From an uncultured Bacteroidota bacterium (lineage in GTDB: Bacteria > Bacteroidota > Bacteroidia > Bacteroidales > SZUA-534), in the NCBI GenBank assembly GCA_937885735.1, contig CALABN010000078.1, positions 1-13,947 of the forward strand: 13,947 nucleotides of DNA, given 5' to 3'. Shown here in pieces: positions 7,577-13,938 of the stretch (position 1 is the stretch's first letter; every line of letters begins with the position of its first letter). Both the position numbers and the translations under genes were made by a program. Under the pieces are notes generated by a model. The model had not been told where the DNA came from, ran no database searches, and worked only from the letters and a program-made list of their open reading frames with translations.

Positions 7577-8425
7577 ATGAACAATCAAGAGTACATTAAG
7601 AACTTCATAGCGCAGGCTATCAAGGAAGATGTCGGCGACGGCGACCATACCTCGTTGAGTTGCATACCTGCCGACCAAATAGGCAAGGCTCAATTATTAG
7701 TTAAGCAAGACGGCATTTTGGCTGGTGTAGAAGTGGCCAAAATGGTATTCGGCACGTTCGACAAGAACCTCAAGGTTACAACATTCATTAACGACGGCAC
7801 GCCAGTCAAGAAGGGCGACGTGGCATTCATTGTCGAAGGAAGCGAACTGTCTATCCTTCAAACCGAGCGCCTTGTGCTCAACTTTATGCAACGTATGAGT
7901 GGAATTGCCACGCAGACAAGTCATTATGTCAAACTTGTAGAAGGTACTGGAACCACCATTCTCGATACCCGCAAGACGACACCTGGAATGCGGGTTTTTG
8001 AAAAAATGGCCGTAGTGATGGGCGGAGGACAGAATCACCGCATCGGCCTTTACGATATGATTCTCATCAAGGACAACCATATCGATTTTGCTGGAGGCGT
8101 TCCTCAAGCCATAAACCGTGCAAAGGAATATCTTAAGGCAAAAGGCAAGGACCTTAAGATTGAGGTTGAGGCACGCTCGTTCGACGAGATTCGCCAGATT
8201 ATGGAGATAGGCGGAATAGACCGAATTATGATTGACAACTTCTCAATCCCTGACACAAAGAAGGCTGTTGAGATGATTGGTGGCAAATATGAGACAGAGG
8301 CATCGGGTGGCATAACTGACGCCAACTTGCGCGACTACGCATCTACAGGTGTCGATTTCATCTCTGTCGGCGCATTGACTCATCAGATTCGCAGTTTGGA
8401 TTTGAGTCTTAAGGCCATAAAATAG
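7577..8425 (+). CDS. nadC: Nicotinate-nucleotide pyrophosphorylase (carboxylating)
   Basis: NadC (quinolinate phosphoribosyltransferase) converts quinolinate and PRPP to nicotinate mononucleotide, CO2 and pyrophosphate in de novo NAD synthesis. The 282-residue length is normal. Family motifs in order: EDVGDGDHTS (17-26), LNFMQRMSGIAT (101-112), the substrate-binding DTRKTTPGMR (130-139), GGGQNHRIGLYD (149-160), IKDNHI (164-169), EVEAR (196-200), MIDNF (218-222), SGGI (243-246) and SVGALTH (263-269). All expected basic and acidic active-site residues appear present. It directly follows the DUF4783 gene. An NAD kinase gene, acting later in NADP supply, begins three genes downstream. Confidence 0.97.
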   Translation: MNNQEYIKNFIAQAIKEDVGDGDHTSLSCIPADQIGKAQLLVKQDGILAGVEVAKMVFGTFDKNLKVTTFINDGTPVKKGDVAFIVEGSELSILQTERLVLNFMQRMSGIATQTSHYVKLVEGTGTTILDTRKTTPGMRVFEKMAVVMGGGQNHRIGLYDMILIKDNHIDFAGGVPQAINRAKEYLKAKGKDLKIEVEARSFDEIRQIMEIGGIDRIMIDNFSIPDTKKAVEMIGGKYETEASGGITDANLRDYASTGVDFISVGALTHQIRSLDLSLKAIK

Positions 8426-8464
8426 CAATCGGTGGATTGACGCCGTGAAGCGAATCCTGAAACA

Positions 8465-9397
8465 ATGAAGATTAGCAATATTGTCGAAAAATGGAGCGTC
8501 AGGCTTGCCCGTGTCGCTGAATGGCTGAAACATAAGACTTTGCCAGGGTTCGGCAAAATGTCGGTGTTCGACGTTGGCCGATTCTTTGTGCGTGGCTTGT
8601 CAAATGGCACAATGGGAATACGCTCGTCGGCCATTGCCTTCAACTTCTTTTTGGCAATGTTCCCTGCGTTGATATTCCTGTTCACCCTGATACCGTACAT
8701 TCCAATTCCTGATTTTCAGACGGAGTTGATAGGCCTGCTTGAACAGTTGATACCTTCGCAGACATTCAGCATTGTCAGGGACACAATCAACGATATTGCG
8801 CAAAACCCACGAGGCGGACTGCTTTCCGTGGGTTGCATCACAACCATTGTCCTTGTGTCGAATGGCGTCACGGCGGTAATCAAGGCCTTCAACTCGTCAA
8901 TCAACACTTACGAGAACCGTACGTTCATAAACCTGCGTGTCTCATCGTTGGTGATGATGGCGTTGATAACCGTTCTGCTCTCATCGGCCATTGCGTTGCT
9001 CATCTTCGGACGCTCGCTGTTGGGCTTCCTCATCAGCAAGCATATTATTTATGGTTTTGTTTCCAAAATGATGTTCTACATAGTCCAGTGGGCGATTATT
9101 TTGGCGTTGTGCCTTGTCAGCGTGTCGGTCATTTACTATTTCGCGCCAGCCAAACACACCAAGATGGGTTTCATTTCGGCTGGTTCGGTGTTGGCAACTA
9201 CGTTGCTGTTGCTCACGTCGGCTGGATTTGGCTACTATTTGTCAAATTTTGGCAGTTACAATGCGCTGTATGGGTCCATTGGAACGCTTATAGCAATCCT
9301 TGTCTGGCTTAACCTTAACGCATATATTTTGTTGTTGGGGTTTGAACTGAATTTGAGCATTCGTGTGGCGCAAAAAACAAAATTTGAGGGAAAGTGA
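8465..9397 (+). CDS. YihY/BrkB (UPF0761) family inner-membrane protein
   Basis: A 310-residue polytopic membrane protein of the YihY/BrkB family. A cytoplasmic N-terminus (1-50) is followed by about six hydrophobic segments (near 55-79, 118-140, 160-182, 203-226, 235-258 and 268-293). The family signature AFNFFLAMFPALIFL is at 58-72, and the conserved block with LYGSIGTLIAILVWL and GFELN is near 268-296. Proteins of this family were once called ribonuclease BN in error; their function is not settled, and transport or envelope roles have been proposed. It follows nadC after 39 bp on the same strand, probably in the same transcript. No Shine-Dalgarno sequence is evident, as usual for the phylum. 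Confidence 0.93.
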   Translation: MKISNIVEKWSVRLARVAEWLKHKTLPGFGKMSVFDVGRFFVRGLSNGTMGIRSSAIAFNFFLAMFPALIFLFTLIPYIPIPDFQTELIGLLEQLIPSQTFSIVRDTINDIAQNPRGGLLSVGCITTIVLVSNGVTAVIKAFNSSINTYENRTFINLRVSSLVMMALITVLLSSAIALLIFGRSLLGFLISKHIIYGFVSKMMFYIVQWAIILALCLVSVSVIYYFAPAKHTKMGFISAGSVLATTLLLLTSAGFGYYLSNFGSYNALYGSIGTLIAILVWLNLNAYILLLGFELNLSIRVAQKTKFEGK

Positions 9398-9413
9398 TGA
9401 ATCACTATCTTTG
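9383..9413 (+). promoter_or_regulatory. Promoter for the RlpA-like gene (TTTG - 19 bp - TATCTTTG)
   Basis: A -33 TTTG at 9383-9386 and a perfect -7 TAnnTTTG (TATCTTTG) at 9406-9413 are separated by 19 bp, matching the Bacteroidetes housekeeping-sigma consensus. The -33 box lies within the last codons of the YihY gene. The expected transcription start is near 9420, about 25 nt before the ATG at 9445. Confidence 0.75.
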
Positions 9414-9444
9414 TAGGATTCTGTATTGAAAATAATTATCAAAA

Positions 9445-10242
9445 ATGAAATTGACAAAACTATCTATTGTTGTGGCATTGACAGTGTTGGCGCAGTTGGC
9501 ATCGGCACAGATTACTGAAATAGGTTTGGCATCATTCTATGCCGACAAGTTCGACGGAAAGACTACCGCAAGTGGCGAGATATTCAAGCAAAACAAGATG
9601 ACAGCCGCTCACCGCACATTGCCGTTCGGAACAGTGGTCAAGGTCACAAATCTCGATAACAACCTGTCGGTGGAGGTTACCATAAACGACCGTGGACCGT
9701 TCGTTGAAAAACGCATCATCGACTTGTCGAAAGCCGCTGCTGAGAAACTGAATTATGTCAACAACGGCACGGCAAGCGTAAAGGTTGAGGTTGTAAGCCT
9801 GCCAGAAAATGCTTCTGTGCAAACCGCTGAAACGTCTAAAAACGCATCCTCAACGCCTGCATGGCCAGGCAGCAAAAAGAGCGAACCTGAAGCCGAACAG
9901 CAGCCAGCCGTTGAACAGCCTGCATCAAGTGGCGACTCGCAGACACGTGTCACTGAAGTGTCGGCACCTGCCAACGAATATTTTAAGATTGAGTCAACCC
10001 GCATTTCACCAAAGGGGTTTGGCGTGCAACTTGCCAGTTATCAAGAGGCCGCAAACCTTGTGAAACGTTGTGCCGAAATCAAGGAAAAAGTGGGCAAGGA
10101 CATTATGATTCAGATTGGCGACAAGAATGGAGTCAAGGTTTACCGAATCATTGCTGGCCCATTCGAGACTCGCGAAAAGGCAGAGCATTTCAACAGCAAG
10201 TTGGAAGGATTTGGCGGCAGTTTCATTGTGACACTTGACTAA
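9445..10242 (+). CDS. rlpA: RlpA-like septal ring protein (DPBB domain plus SPOR domain)
   Basis: A 265-residue exported cell-wall protein. A signal peptide covers residues 1-21 (cleavage after ASA). There is no lipobox cysteine, so unlike E. coli RlpA it is probably not a lipoprotein. The double-psi beta-barrel runs from about 25 to 117 and holds the family residues LASFYADKFDGKTTASGE (28-45), AAHRTLPFG with His56 (54-62), and TINDRGPF with Asp82 (79-86), the positions linked to lytic transglycosylase activity on peptide-stripped glycan. A linker rich in Ala, Ser, Glu and Pro (about 118-180) leads to a C-terminal SPOR domain (about 188-265), which in known members binds denuded septal peptidoglycan. 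It has its own promoter and ends 10 bp before the NAD kinase start codon, so it likely drives that gene too. Confidence 0.93.
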   Translation: MKLTKLSIVVALTVLAQLASAQITEIGLASFYADKFDGKTTASGEIFKQNKMTAAHRTLPFGTVVKVTNLDNNLSVEVTINDRGPFVEKRIIDLSKAAAEKLNYVNNGTASVKVEVVSLPENASVQTAETSKNASSTPAWPGSKKSEPEAEQQPAVEQPASSGDSQTRVTEVSAPANEYFKIESTRISPKGFGVQLASYQEAANLVKRCAEIKEKVGKDIMIQIGDKNGVKVYRIIAGPFETREKAEHFNSKLEGFGGSFIVTLD

Positions 10243-10252
10243 CCATTCATTT

Positions 10253-10597
10253 ATGAACATAGCCATTTACAGCCAGTTGTTGGGTTCACAGCATCAGCAG
10301 TTGCTAAAGGTGTTGTTTGAGGCGCTTGCGCGTCATCAGGCAAACATTTGGCTGCACCCGCTGTTTGCACCTGTGTTCAAATTGTGGCAACAAGACAGTG
10401 GCTTGACGTTCTCAAATGTCAGCAGTGCACCGCAAATTCCTGACAAACTCGATTTTATCATTGTTTTGGGTGGCGATGAGGGGAGTTTGATAGGTCGGGA
10501 ACTTTCGGGAATATTCGGGAAATTCCCGAATTCCCTCAAATTCCCTCACATATCCTCACGCAGTTACAAGACTGTAAATAAGTGGATTAGGTTTTGA
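10253..10597 (+). pseudogene. nadK: NAD kinase, 5' third only (truncated after GGD motif)
   Basis: The start MNIAIYSQ and the following 75 residues, ending in the beta strand DFIIVLGGD, match the N-terminal part of NAD kinase, which makes NADP from NAD with ATP. The full enzyme is about 290 residues. The family motif should continue GGDGT(F/L)L, but here the frame changes at codon 76 (about 10478) to EGSLIGREL and runs on for 39 unrelated residues to a stop at 10595-10597. The catalytic-site aspartate of GGDGT is present, but the NAD-binding and tetramer core is missing. The usual ATG is at 10253; an in-frame ATG at 10235 would overlap the end of rlpA. NAD kinase is generally essential, so the cell needs another copy, the rest lies beyond an inserted element, or the junction is an assembly error or strain mixture. 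Confidence 0.8.
10491..10560. repeat. Phased 10-bp repeat array with central palindrome
   Basis: Seven consecutive decamers can be lined up: three end in TCGGGA (10495-10500, 10505-10510, 10515-10520), then the strand sense flips to TTCCCG and two TTCCCTCAMA units (10531-10540, 10541-10550), then TATCCTCACG. The centre, ATTCGGGAAATTCCCGAAT (10512-10530), is a perfect inverted repeat with 9-bp arms around one base. The array begins about 13 bp after NAD kinase homology ends. It could be an element end or a binding site for a protein that contacts one helical face. Confidence 0.75.
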
Positions 10598-10780
10598 ATC
10601 CAAATTTTCACGGACAGAATTGGCTTGTTCGCGAAAGTGCAAAAACATGCGGGTGTGCAGGTCAAGAGACCATTGCAGACATGTATTTCCAAAACTCCTT
10701 CCCGCGCGCGATAGAGGTTTTAGAAAAACATGACCTGCATAGCCTATATGTCTGCAAATACACCCATCGCAACCACGAGT
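10598..10780. other. Gene-free stretch with crossing inverted repeats
   Basis: No convincing gene is seen on either strand; the one open frame (10594-10836) runs through the tandem repeats that follow and has no recognisable product. Short complementary segments are present: GGGTGT (10651) with ACACCC (10760), GCAGGTCA (10657-10664) with TGACCTGC (10731-10738), and GCAGACAT (10675-10682) with ATGTCTGC (10748-10755). The last two pairs interleave rather than nest. The stretch probably belongs to an element end or remnant. Confidence 0.4.
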
Positions 10781-10840
10781 GTGTCAACAAAAATCGGACG
10801 ATGTCAACGAATTTAGGAAAGTGTCAACGAATTTAGGAAA
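10781..10840. repeat. Three tandem 20-bp repeats (IS21-end-like)
   Basis: Three adjacent 20-mers: one diverged unit beginning GTGTCAACAAAAATC (10781-10800), then ATGTCAACGAATTTAGGAAA (10801-10820) and GTGTCAACGAATTTAGGAAA (10821-10840), which differ only at the first base. Each contains TGTCAAC. IS21-family elements are known to begin with TG and to carry several such repeats at their ends for transposase binding, which suggests an IS21-type end. No istA/istB genes are in the window; the next gene is a YbjQ gene 15 bp away. If this is an IS end, only a remnant remains. Confidence 0.6.
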
Positions 10841-10854
10841 AGAAGAAACCGCCA

Positions 10855-11175
10855 TTATTCAATCACCACGGCTGTGCCACTGATGGCAATCATAAGCATA
10901 GAGTTGGATTGTCCCATCGTTTCGTAACCATAGTTAACGCCTACGATGGCATTTGCACCCATTTGCTTGGCGCGTTCCTCCATTTCTTTTTGTGCTGTTA
11001 ATCTGCCCTCAATCATGGACTTCTCATAACTATTAGATCGTCCGCCAAACACATCGTGAACGGAGGCGAAGAAGTCCTTGACAAAGTTCATTCCAAAGAT
11101 AACCTCGCCGGAGACGAGCCCTTTGTATTCTTTAATTGTGTGACCTTCAATGGTCGGAGTTGTGGTGATAATCAT
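10855..11175 (-). CDS. YbjQ/UPF0145 family protein
   Basis: A complete 106-residue member of the YbjQ (UPF0145, formerly DUF74, putative heavy-metal-binding) family, which forms small oligomeric beta-rich rings; the biological role is not established. Visible family blocks are the N-terminal MIITTTPTIEGHTIKEYKGLVSGE, the central GGRSNSYEK (44-52), AKQMGANAIVGVNYGYE (69-85) and the C-terminal AISGTAVVIE. It starts 11 bp after the stop of the RNase J-like gene, so it is most likely the last gene of that transcription unit. Its base composition is lower in GC than the genes to the left. Whether it works with the upstream nuclease-like genes or is only carried along cannot be told from sequence. 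Confidence 0.9.
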   Translation of the reverse strand: MIITTTPTIEGHTIKEYKGLVSGEVIFGMNFVKDFFASVHDVFGGRSNSYEKSMIEGRLTAQKEMEERAKQMGANAIVGVNYGYETMGQSNSMLMIAISGTAVVIE

Positions 11176-11186
11176 AGTCTAAATAA

Positions 11187-12491
11187 TCATTTATATTTAA
11201 TCTCTATTCCTTCTACTTCAGTTGATTCGGTATAGACGCGGTTTTTCAATTCTTGTGAGATATCCAATGTACGGAAGTCACTGTTAGGGTCTTTATGAAT
11301 AGGGATGATTGCAGTAGTTGGATTAGCCAAATTGCAGACCTCCTCCAATGCTTCTTTGGAAGCGTGTCCAGAGGTGTGCAGTTCCATAAAATGCCACGGA
11401 TGCCGATGAACAAAATCTATCGTCGACTGATTTTTCGATTTGCCTTCAGAATCTATATACCCGTGCCATTGAGAATAGATGAAAATCGTTTGGTCTAAAT
11501 CAATCAGCGGAACAATCTCATCTATCAATTTTTGGAATGTTTCCGAATTGCGCACAAGCATAGTAAAACCACGCTTGGGCATGAGATAAAGCATTCCTTC
11601 ATGCTTATGCCATATATTTGCCGAACGAATAGCTTTATAGGGTCCGCTTAATTTATTGGCATTACGAATTTGTGCTTGTTGGTAACTATCGGTTACGAAC
11701 ATACGACCATACCATTTTTTATCGTCCTCTCTATTCGGACAAGTTGCTAAATAGAAGGATAATAGCCTGTCAATATCGGTAGAGGATTGCAGTACAAAAG
11801 CGTATTTATAATCTTTAAAAATAGACCGTGCCTTCTGCATCAATTCCTTCTCTGACATCACTTTCTCGCTGCCACGAGAAAGCATAGTTCCTTCCGTTAT
11901 AAGGACATCAATCGGATGTCTGGGAAGAATGAGTTTTTGGATAACTTTCAGCATACCTCCACCCATATATCCATGGTCTCGGAAGTCACCTGTATGGAGC
12001 ACATATTTGTCATCGCAATGGATAAGGAACATATGCGCATCTATAGCAGAATGACTGACATAAAAAGGAGTTATTTCGATGTCTTTGTGTTCGCCGACCG
12101 TTTCGGTTTTATTAGCCGTATAAGCGATGAATTTATCAAATGTTTCTAAACTACGTGTGGCATCCAACTCAAAGAGAGGCGCATTCTTCATGTATCGCTT
12201 AAGCGTACGTACAATGTCCAACGACAATTTGCCAATGTGTTGTTTTATGCCTAATTGATGGATTTGATTTTCAAAACCGATGTGGTCGCCATGGTAATGG
12301 GTGTAATAAATATCGCTAACGCCGTCTAAGAGTTGCTCCAACTCTTTAGGGTCATCGTATTTGTCAAAAGCGAGTTTATCCCCATCGGGCAGATTATGTC
12401 CAAAGTCGATTTGAATCTTTGAGCCTTTGGCAGACTCTATTTGCGTAATGCAACCGCCAATCTGGTTGCCACGATGAATAGTGATGGTCAT
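11187..12491 (-). CDS. RNase J-like MBL-fold beta-CASP nuclease (predicted)
   Basis: A 434-residue metallo-beta-lactamase-fold hydrolase with a beta-CASP insertion, the architecture of RNase J and CPSF73-type nucleases. Metal-binding motif II is THYHGDH (His65, His67, Asp69, His70); the next ligands are His147 (VSHS) and Asp169 (HTGDF). Beta-CASP motif A is the Glu in ITEGT (200), motif B the His in TSGHAS (376), and motif C the His in IPIH (399). The VLQSS segment (233-237) fits the start of the beta-CASP domain. All catalytic positions are therefore present. It is about 120 residues shorter than housekeeping RNase J and appears to lack most of that protein's C-terminal dimerisation domain. 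The ATG overlaps the stop codon of the upstream PD-(D/E)XK gene by 4 nt, indicating translational coupling. Activity on RNA or DNA, and the identity of the substrate, are inferences. Confidence 0.85.
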   Translation of the reverse strand: MTITIHRGNQIGGCITQIESAKGSKIQIDFGHNLPDGDKLAFDKYDDPKELEQLLDGVSDIYYTHYHGDHIGFENQIHQLGIKQHIGKLSLDIVRTLKRYMKNAPLFELDATRSLETFDKFIAYTANKTETVGEHKDIEITPFYVSHSAIDAHMFLIHCDDKYVLHTGDFRDHGYMGGGMLKVIQKLILPRHPIDVLITEGTMLSRGSEKVMSEKELMQKARSIFKDYKYAFVLQSSTDIDRLLSFYLATCPNREDDKKWYGRMFVTDSYQQAQIRNANKLSGPYKAIRSANIWHKHEGMLYLMPKRGFTMLVRNSETFQKLIDEIVPLIDLDQTIFIYSQWHGYIDSEGKSKNQSTIDFVHRHPWHFMELHTSGHASKEALEEVCNLANPTTAIIPIHKDPNSDFRTLDISQELKNRVYTESTEVEGIEIKYK

Positions 12492-13480
12492 AGAGTTACT
12501 ATTTCTTTATCGTAATAAGATTCATCCAAAATATCTCGAATTCCTATATTTGGTAGTGTTTGTTTCCCAAAAAGAAATATCGGTTGGAATGATTCATCGT
12601 GATGAATGAGATCAAAATAATCTCCTTGCTTCTTTATCAAATTGGAGACTCGGTTACACATCCATCTATTGTCTTCAAAAAGATAGCCCGACATTGTTTG
12701 TTTAGGTGTTGATGCACCATCCTTTATGGGATTGTTATTCAATGTTATAAAATAGAATTGAGGTGCTTCTGCAAAATCGCCTATTTTGGCTTCTGCTATT
12801 TGTTTTGGCACATTTACACCTAACAATTTAAGTCCTTGAATTATAGAACAAATCTCGGGCAATAGTATATCATAAGGTTTTCTACCATCCTCATTAGGTT
12901 GTGTAAAATTATAAAAATCCTCTACATGTGTCCGTATGCCACTTTTTCCTCCAATTGCCTTATTTCCATATTTTAATTCTATCAATGCGACCTTTATGGG
13001 TAACTGTTTTGATACCGCGATTAAATCGAAGCGCCATCCTTCCATACCATTCTTTGCCGCAAAGGATTTTGTATATTCCACATCTATACAGAACCAATTG
13101 GAGTCAAGATTTTGATTATTATTTATATATAAAGCGGATTGAGCTTGTTTTTCTTCCTTATGCCGTTTGTCGCTATTATTCATAGCAATTGTAAAGTCTT
13201 TTGCTAGTTCATTGGCATTTACAGAAGACTTACCAAGATAATATTCGTTAATGGTTGCTTTCATCCTCGGATTGTGTTCAATATTAATCTTGGCAAGACT
13301 ATCACAATTATAGTACAAATTTATGTAACCATCTCTAATTCCAATGATGATTTTATCTTTGTTAGGTAAGTAAATGTCTGTATAATATTTACTTTCTCTA
13401 AACTTTTTTGCAAAATCTTCCGTAAGTAAGTTCCCCCTAAACGAATCATGGCAGTCTTCTGTCTTCTTAATTGTTTCCAT
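12488..13480 (-). CDS. Protein with a PD-(D/E)XK nuclease-like core, function unknown
   Basis: A 330-residue protein I do not recognise by name. Its middle part reads GWRFDLIAVSKQLP (148-161) followed by IKVALIELKYG (162-172). This gives Asp152, a 15-residue gap, then Glu168-Leu-Lys170, the D...ExK signature of the PD-(D/E)XK nuclease superfamily on two adjacent beta strands. An upstream helix with EEKQAQSAL (109-117) supplies a plausible additional acidic residue, and THVEDFYNF (184-192) would form the helix after the core. The N-terminal 100 residues (with DIYLPNKDKIIIGIRDG) and the C-terminal 100 are unassigned and could bind a partner or target. It has its own promoter 20 bp upstream and overlaps the RNase J-like gene by 4 nt. 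A nuclease role is inferred from the motif alone. Confidence 0.65.
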   Translation of the reverse strand: METIKKTEDCHDSFRGNLLTEDFAKKFRESKYYTDIYLPNKDKIIIGIRDGYINLYYNCDSLAKINIEHNPRMKATINEYYLGKSSVNANELAKDFTIAMNNSDKRHKEEKQAQSALYINNNQNLDSNWFCIDVEYTKSFAAKNGMEGWRFDLIAVSKQLPIKVALIELKYGNKAIGGKSGIRTHVEDFYNFTQPNEDGRKPYDILLPEICSIIQGLKLLGVNVPKQIAEAKIGDFAEAPQFYFITLNNNPIKDGASTPKQTMSGYLFEDNRWMCNRVSNLIKKQGDYFDLIHHDESFQPIFLFGKQTLPNIGIRDILDESYYDKEIVTL

Positions 13481-13499
13481 AGTTTGACTAATTTTTCTG

Positions 13500-13531
13500 C
13501 AAAGTTACAACTTTTTTGCGATATGTGCAAA
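13500..13531 (-). promoter_or_regulatory. Promoter for the PD-(D/E)XK / RNase J-like operon
   Basis: On the - strand, a -33 TTTG (13528-13531) and a perfect -7 TAACTTTG (13500-13507) are separated by 20 bp, fitting the Bacteroidetes consensus. Transcription should start near 13494, leaving a leader of only about 14 nt before the ATG at 13480. A small inverted repeat, AAAGTT-AC-AACTTT (13501-13514), overlaps the -7 element and could be an operator. The -33 box lies 3 bp beyond the stop codon of the preceding gene. Confidence 0.7.
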
Positions 13532-13533
13532 TT

Positions 13534-13938
13534 TTAATAATGAATTTGCATAAAATCATTTAACCAATGGCGGCGAAGTTCGCAAATAAGTTCAAAATAA
13601 ACTAAACGATTGTCCACCGCTTCCTCAGGAGAAATAGCGTCAATCGCTTTCGAGAGTTCTATAAACTCCTCCTGCATTTCTTCTTTATAGTCCTCAAGCA
13701 TCCGTTTTACTTCCTTGTTGCCTTCAATGATTCTCATTAACATCTTAGCCATCTCCACTTCTTTGAGGTCAATAGCGATGTTGCAAAGAAGCCCCAATAA
13801 TTCGTCATAGCGATAGTGGACATACGATAAACGAGTTTGCATTGTAATCAGCATAGCCAAGCCATACGCTAACGCAACTTGCCGATTATCCCCCTTTTCG
13901 GCTATCAAAACGACATTCTCCATCACCTTTTCTATCAT
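13534..13938 (-). CDS. Small helical protein, unknown function (possibly 5'-partial)
   Basis: A reading frame of 134 residues in the same direction as the nuclease-like genes and 53 bp upstream of them. I do not recognise a family. The sequence is almost entirely predicted helix: an aliphatic N-terminal half (VALAYGLAMLITM), a strongly charged middle helix (KEVKRMLEDYKEEMQEEF, about 76-93) and a C-terminal segment rich in Leu, Arg and His, with no glycine-rich loops or catalytic motif. ATG at 13938 is a possible start, but the frame remains open to the window edge (three more codons), so the true start may lie outside. AT-rich composition matches the rest of the cluster. It could be a partner or regulator of the downstream genes or an unrelated neighbour. 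Confidence 0.6.
   Translation of the reverse strand: MIEKVMENVVLIAEKGDNRQVALAYGLAMLITMQTRLSYVHYRYDELLGLLCNIAIDLKEVEMAKMLMRIIEGNKEVKRMLEDYKEEMQEEFIELSKAIDAISPEEAVDNRLVYFELICELRRHWLNDFMQIHY

Noticed and set aside
8833..9312. 159-codon + strand open frame within the YihY gene
   Set aside because: It lies wholly inside a well-supported membrane protein gene in another frame, and its product (many His, Cys, Trp) has no family pattern.
10253..10597. Intact small GGDEF-like protein suggested by the letters GGDE
   Set aside because: GGDE arises only at the junction of nadK GGD with unrelated sequence; no other diguanylate cyclase feature is present.
10594..10836. 80-codon + strand open frame across the junction region
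   Set aside because: It runs straight through the tandem 20-bp repeats, overlaps the truncated nadK tail, and its product resembles nothing known; it is likely open by chance.
10781..10840. CRISPR or plasmid iteron array
   Set aside because: There are no spacers between the 20-mers, only three units, and no replication initiator gene nearby; an IS-type end explains them better.
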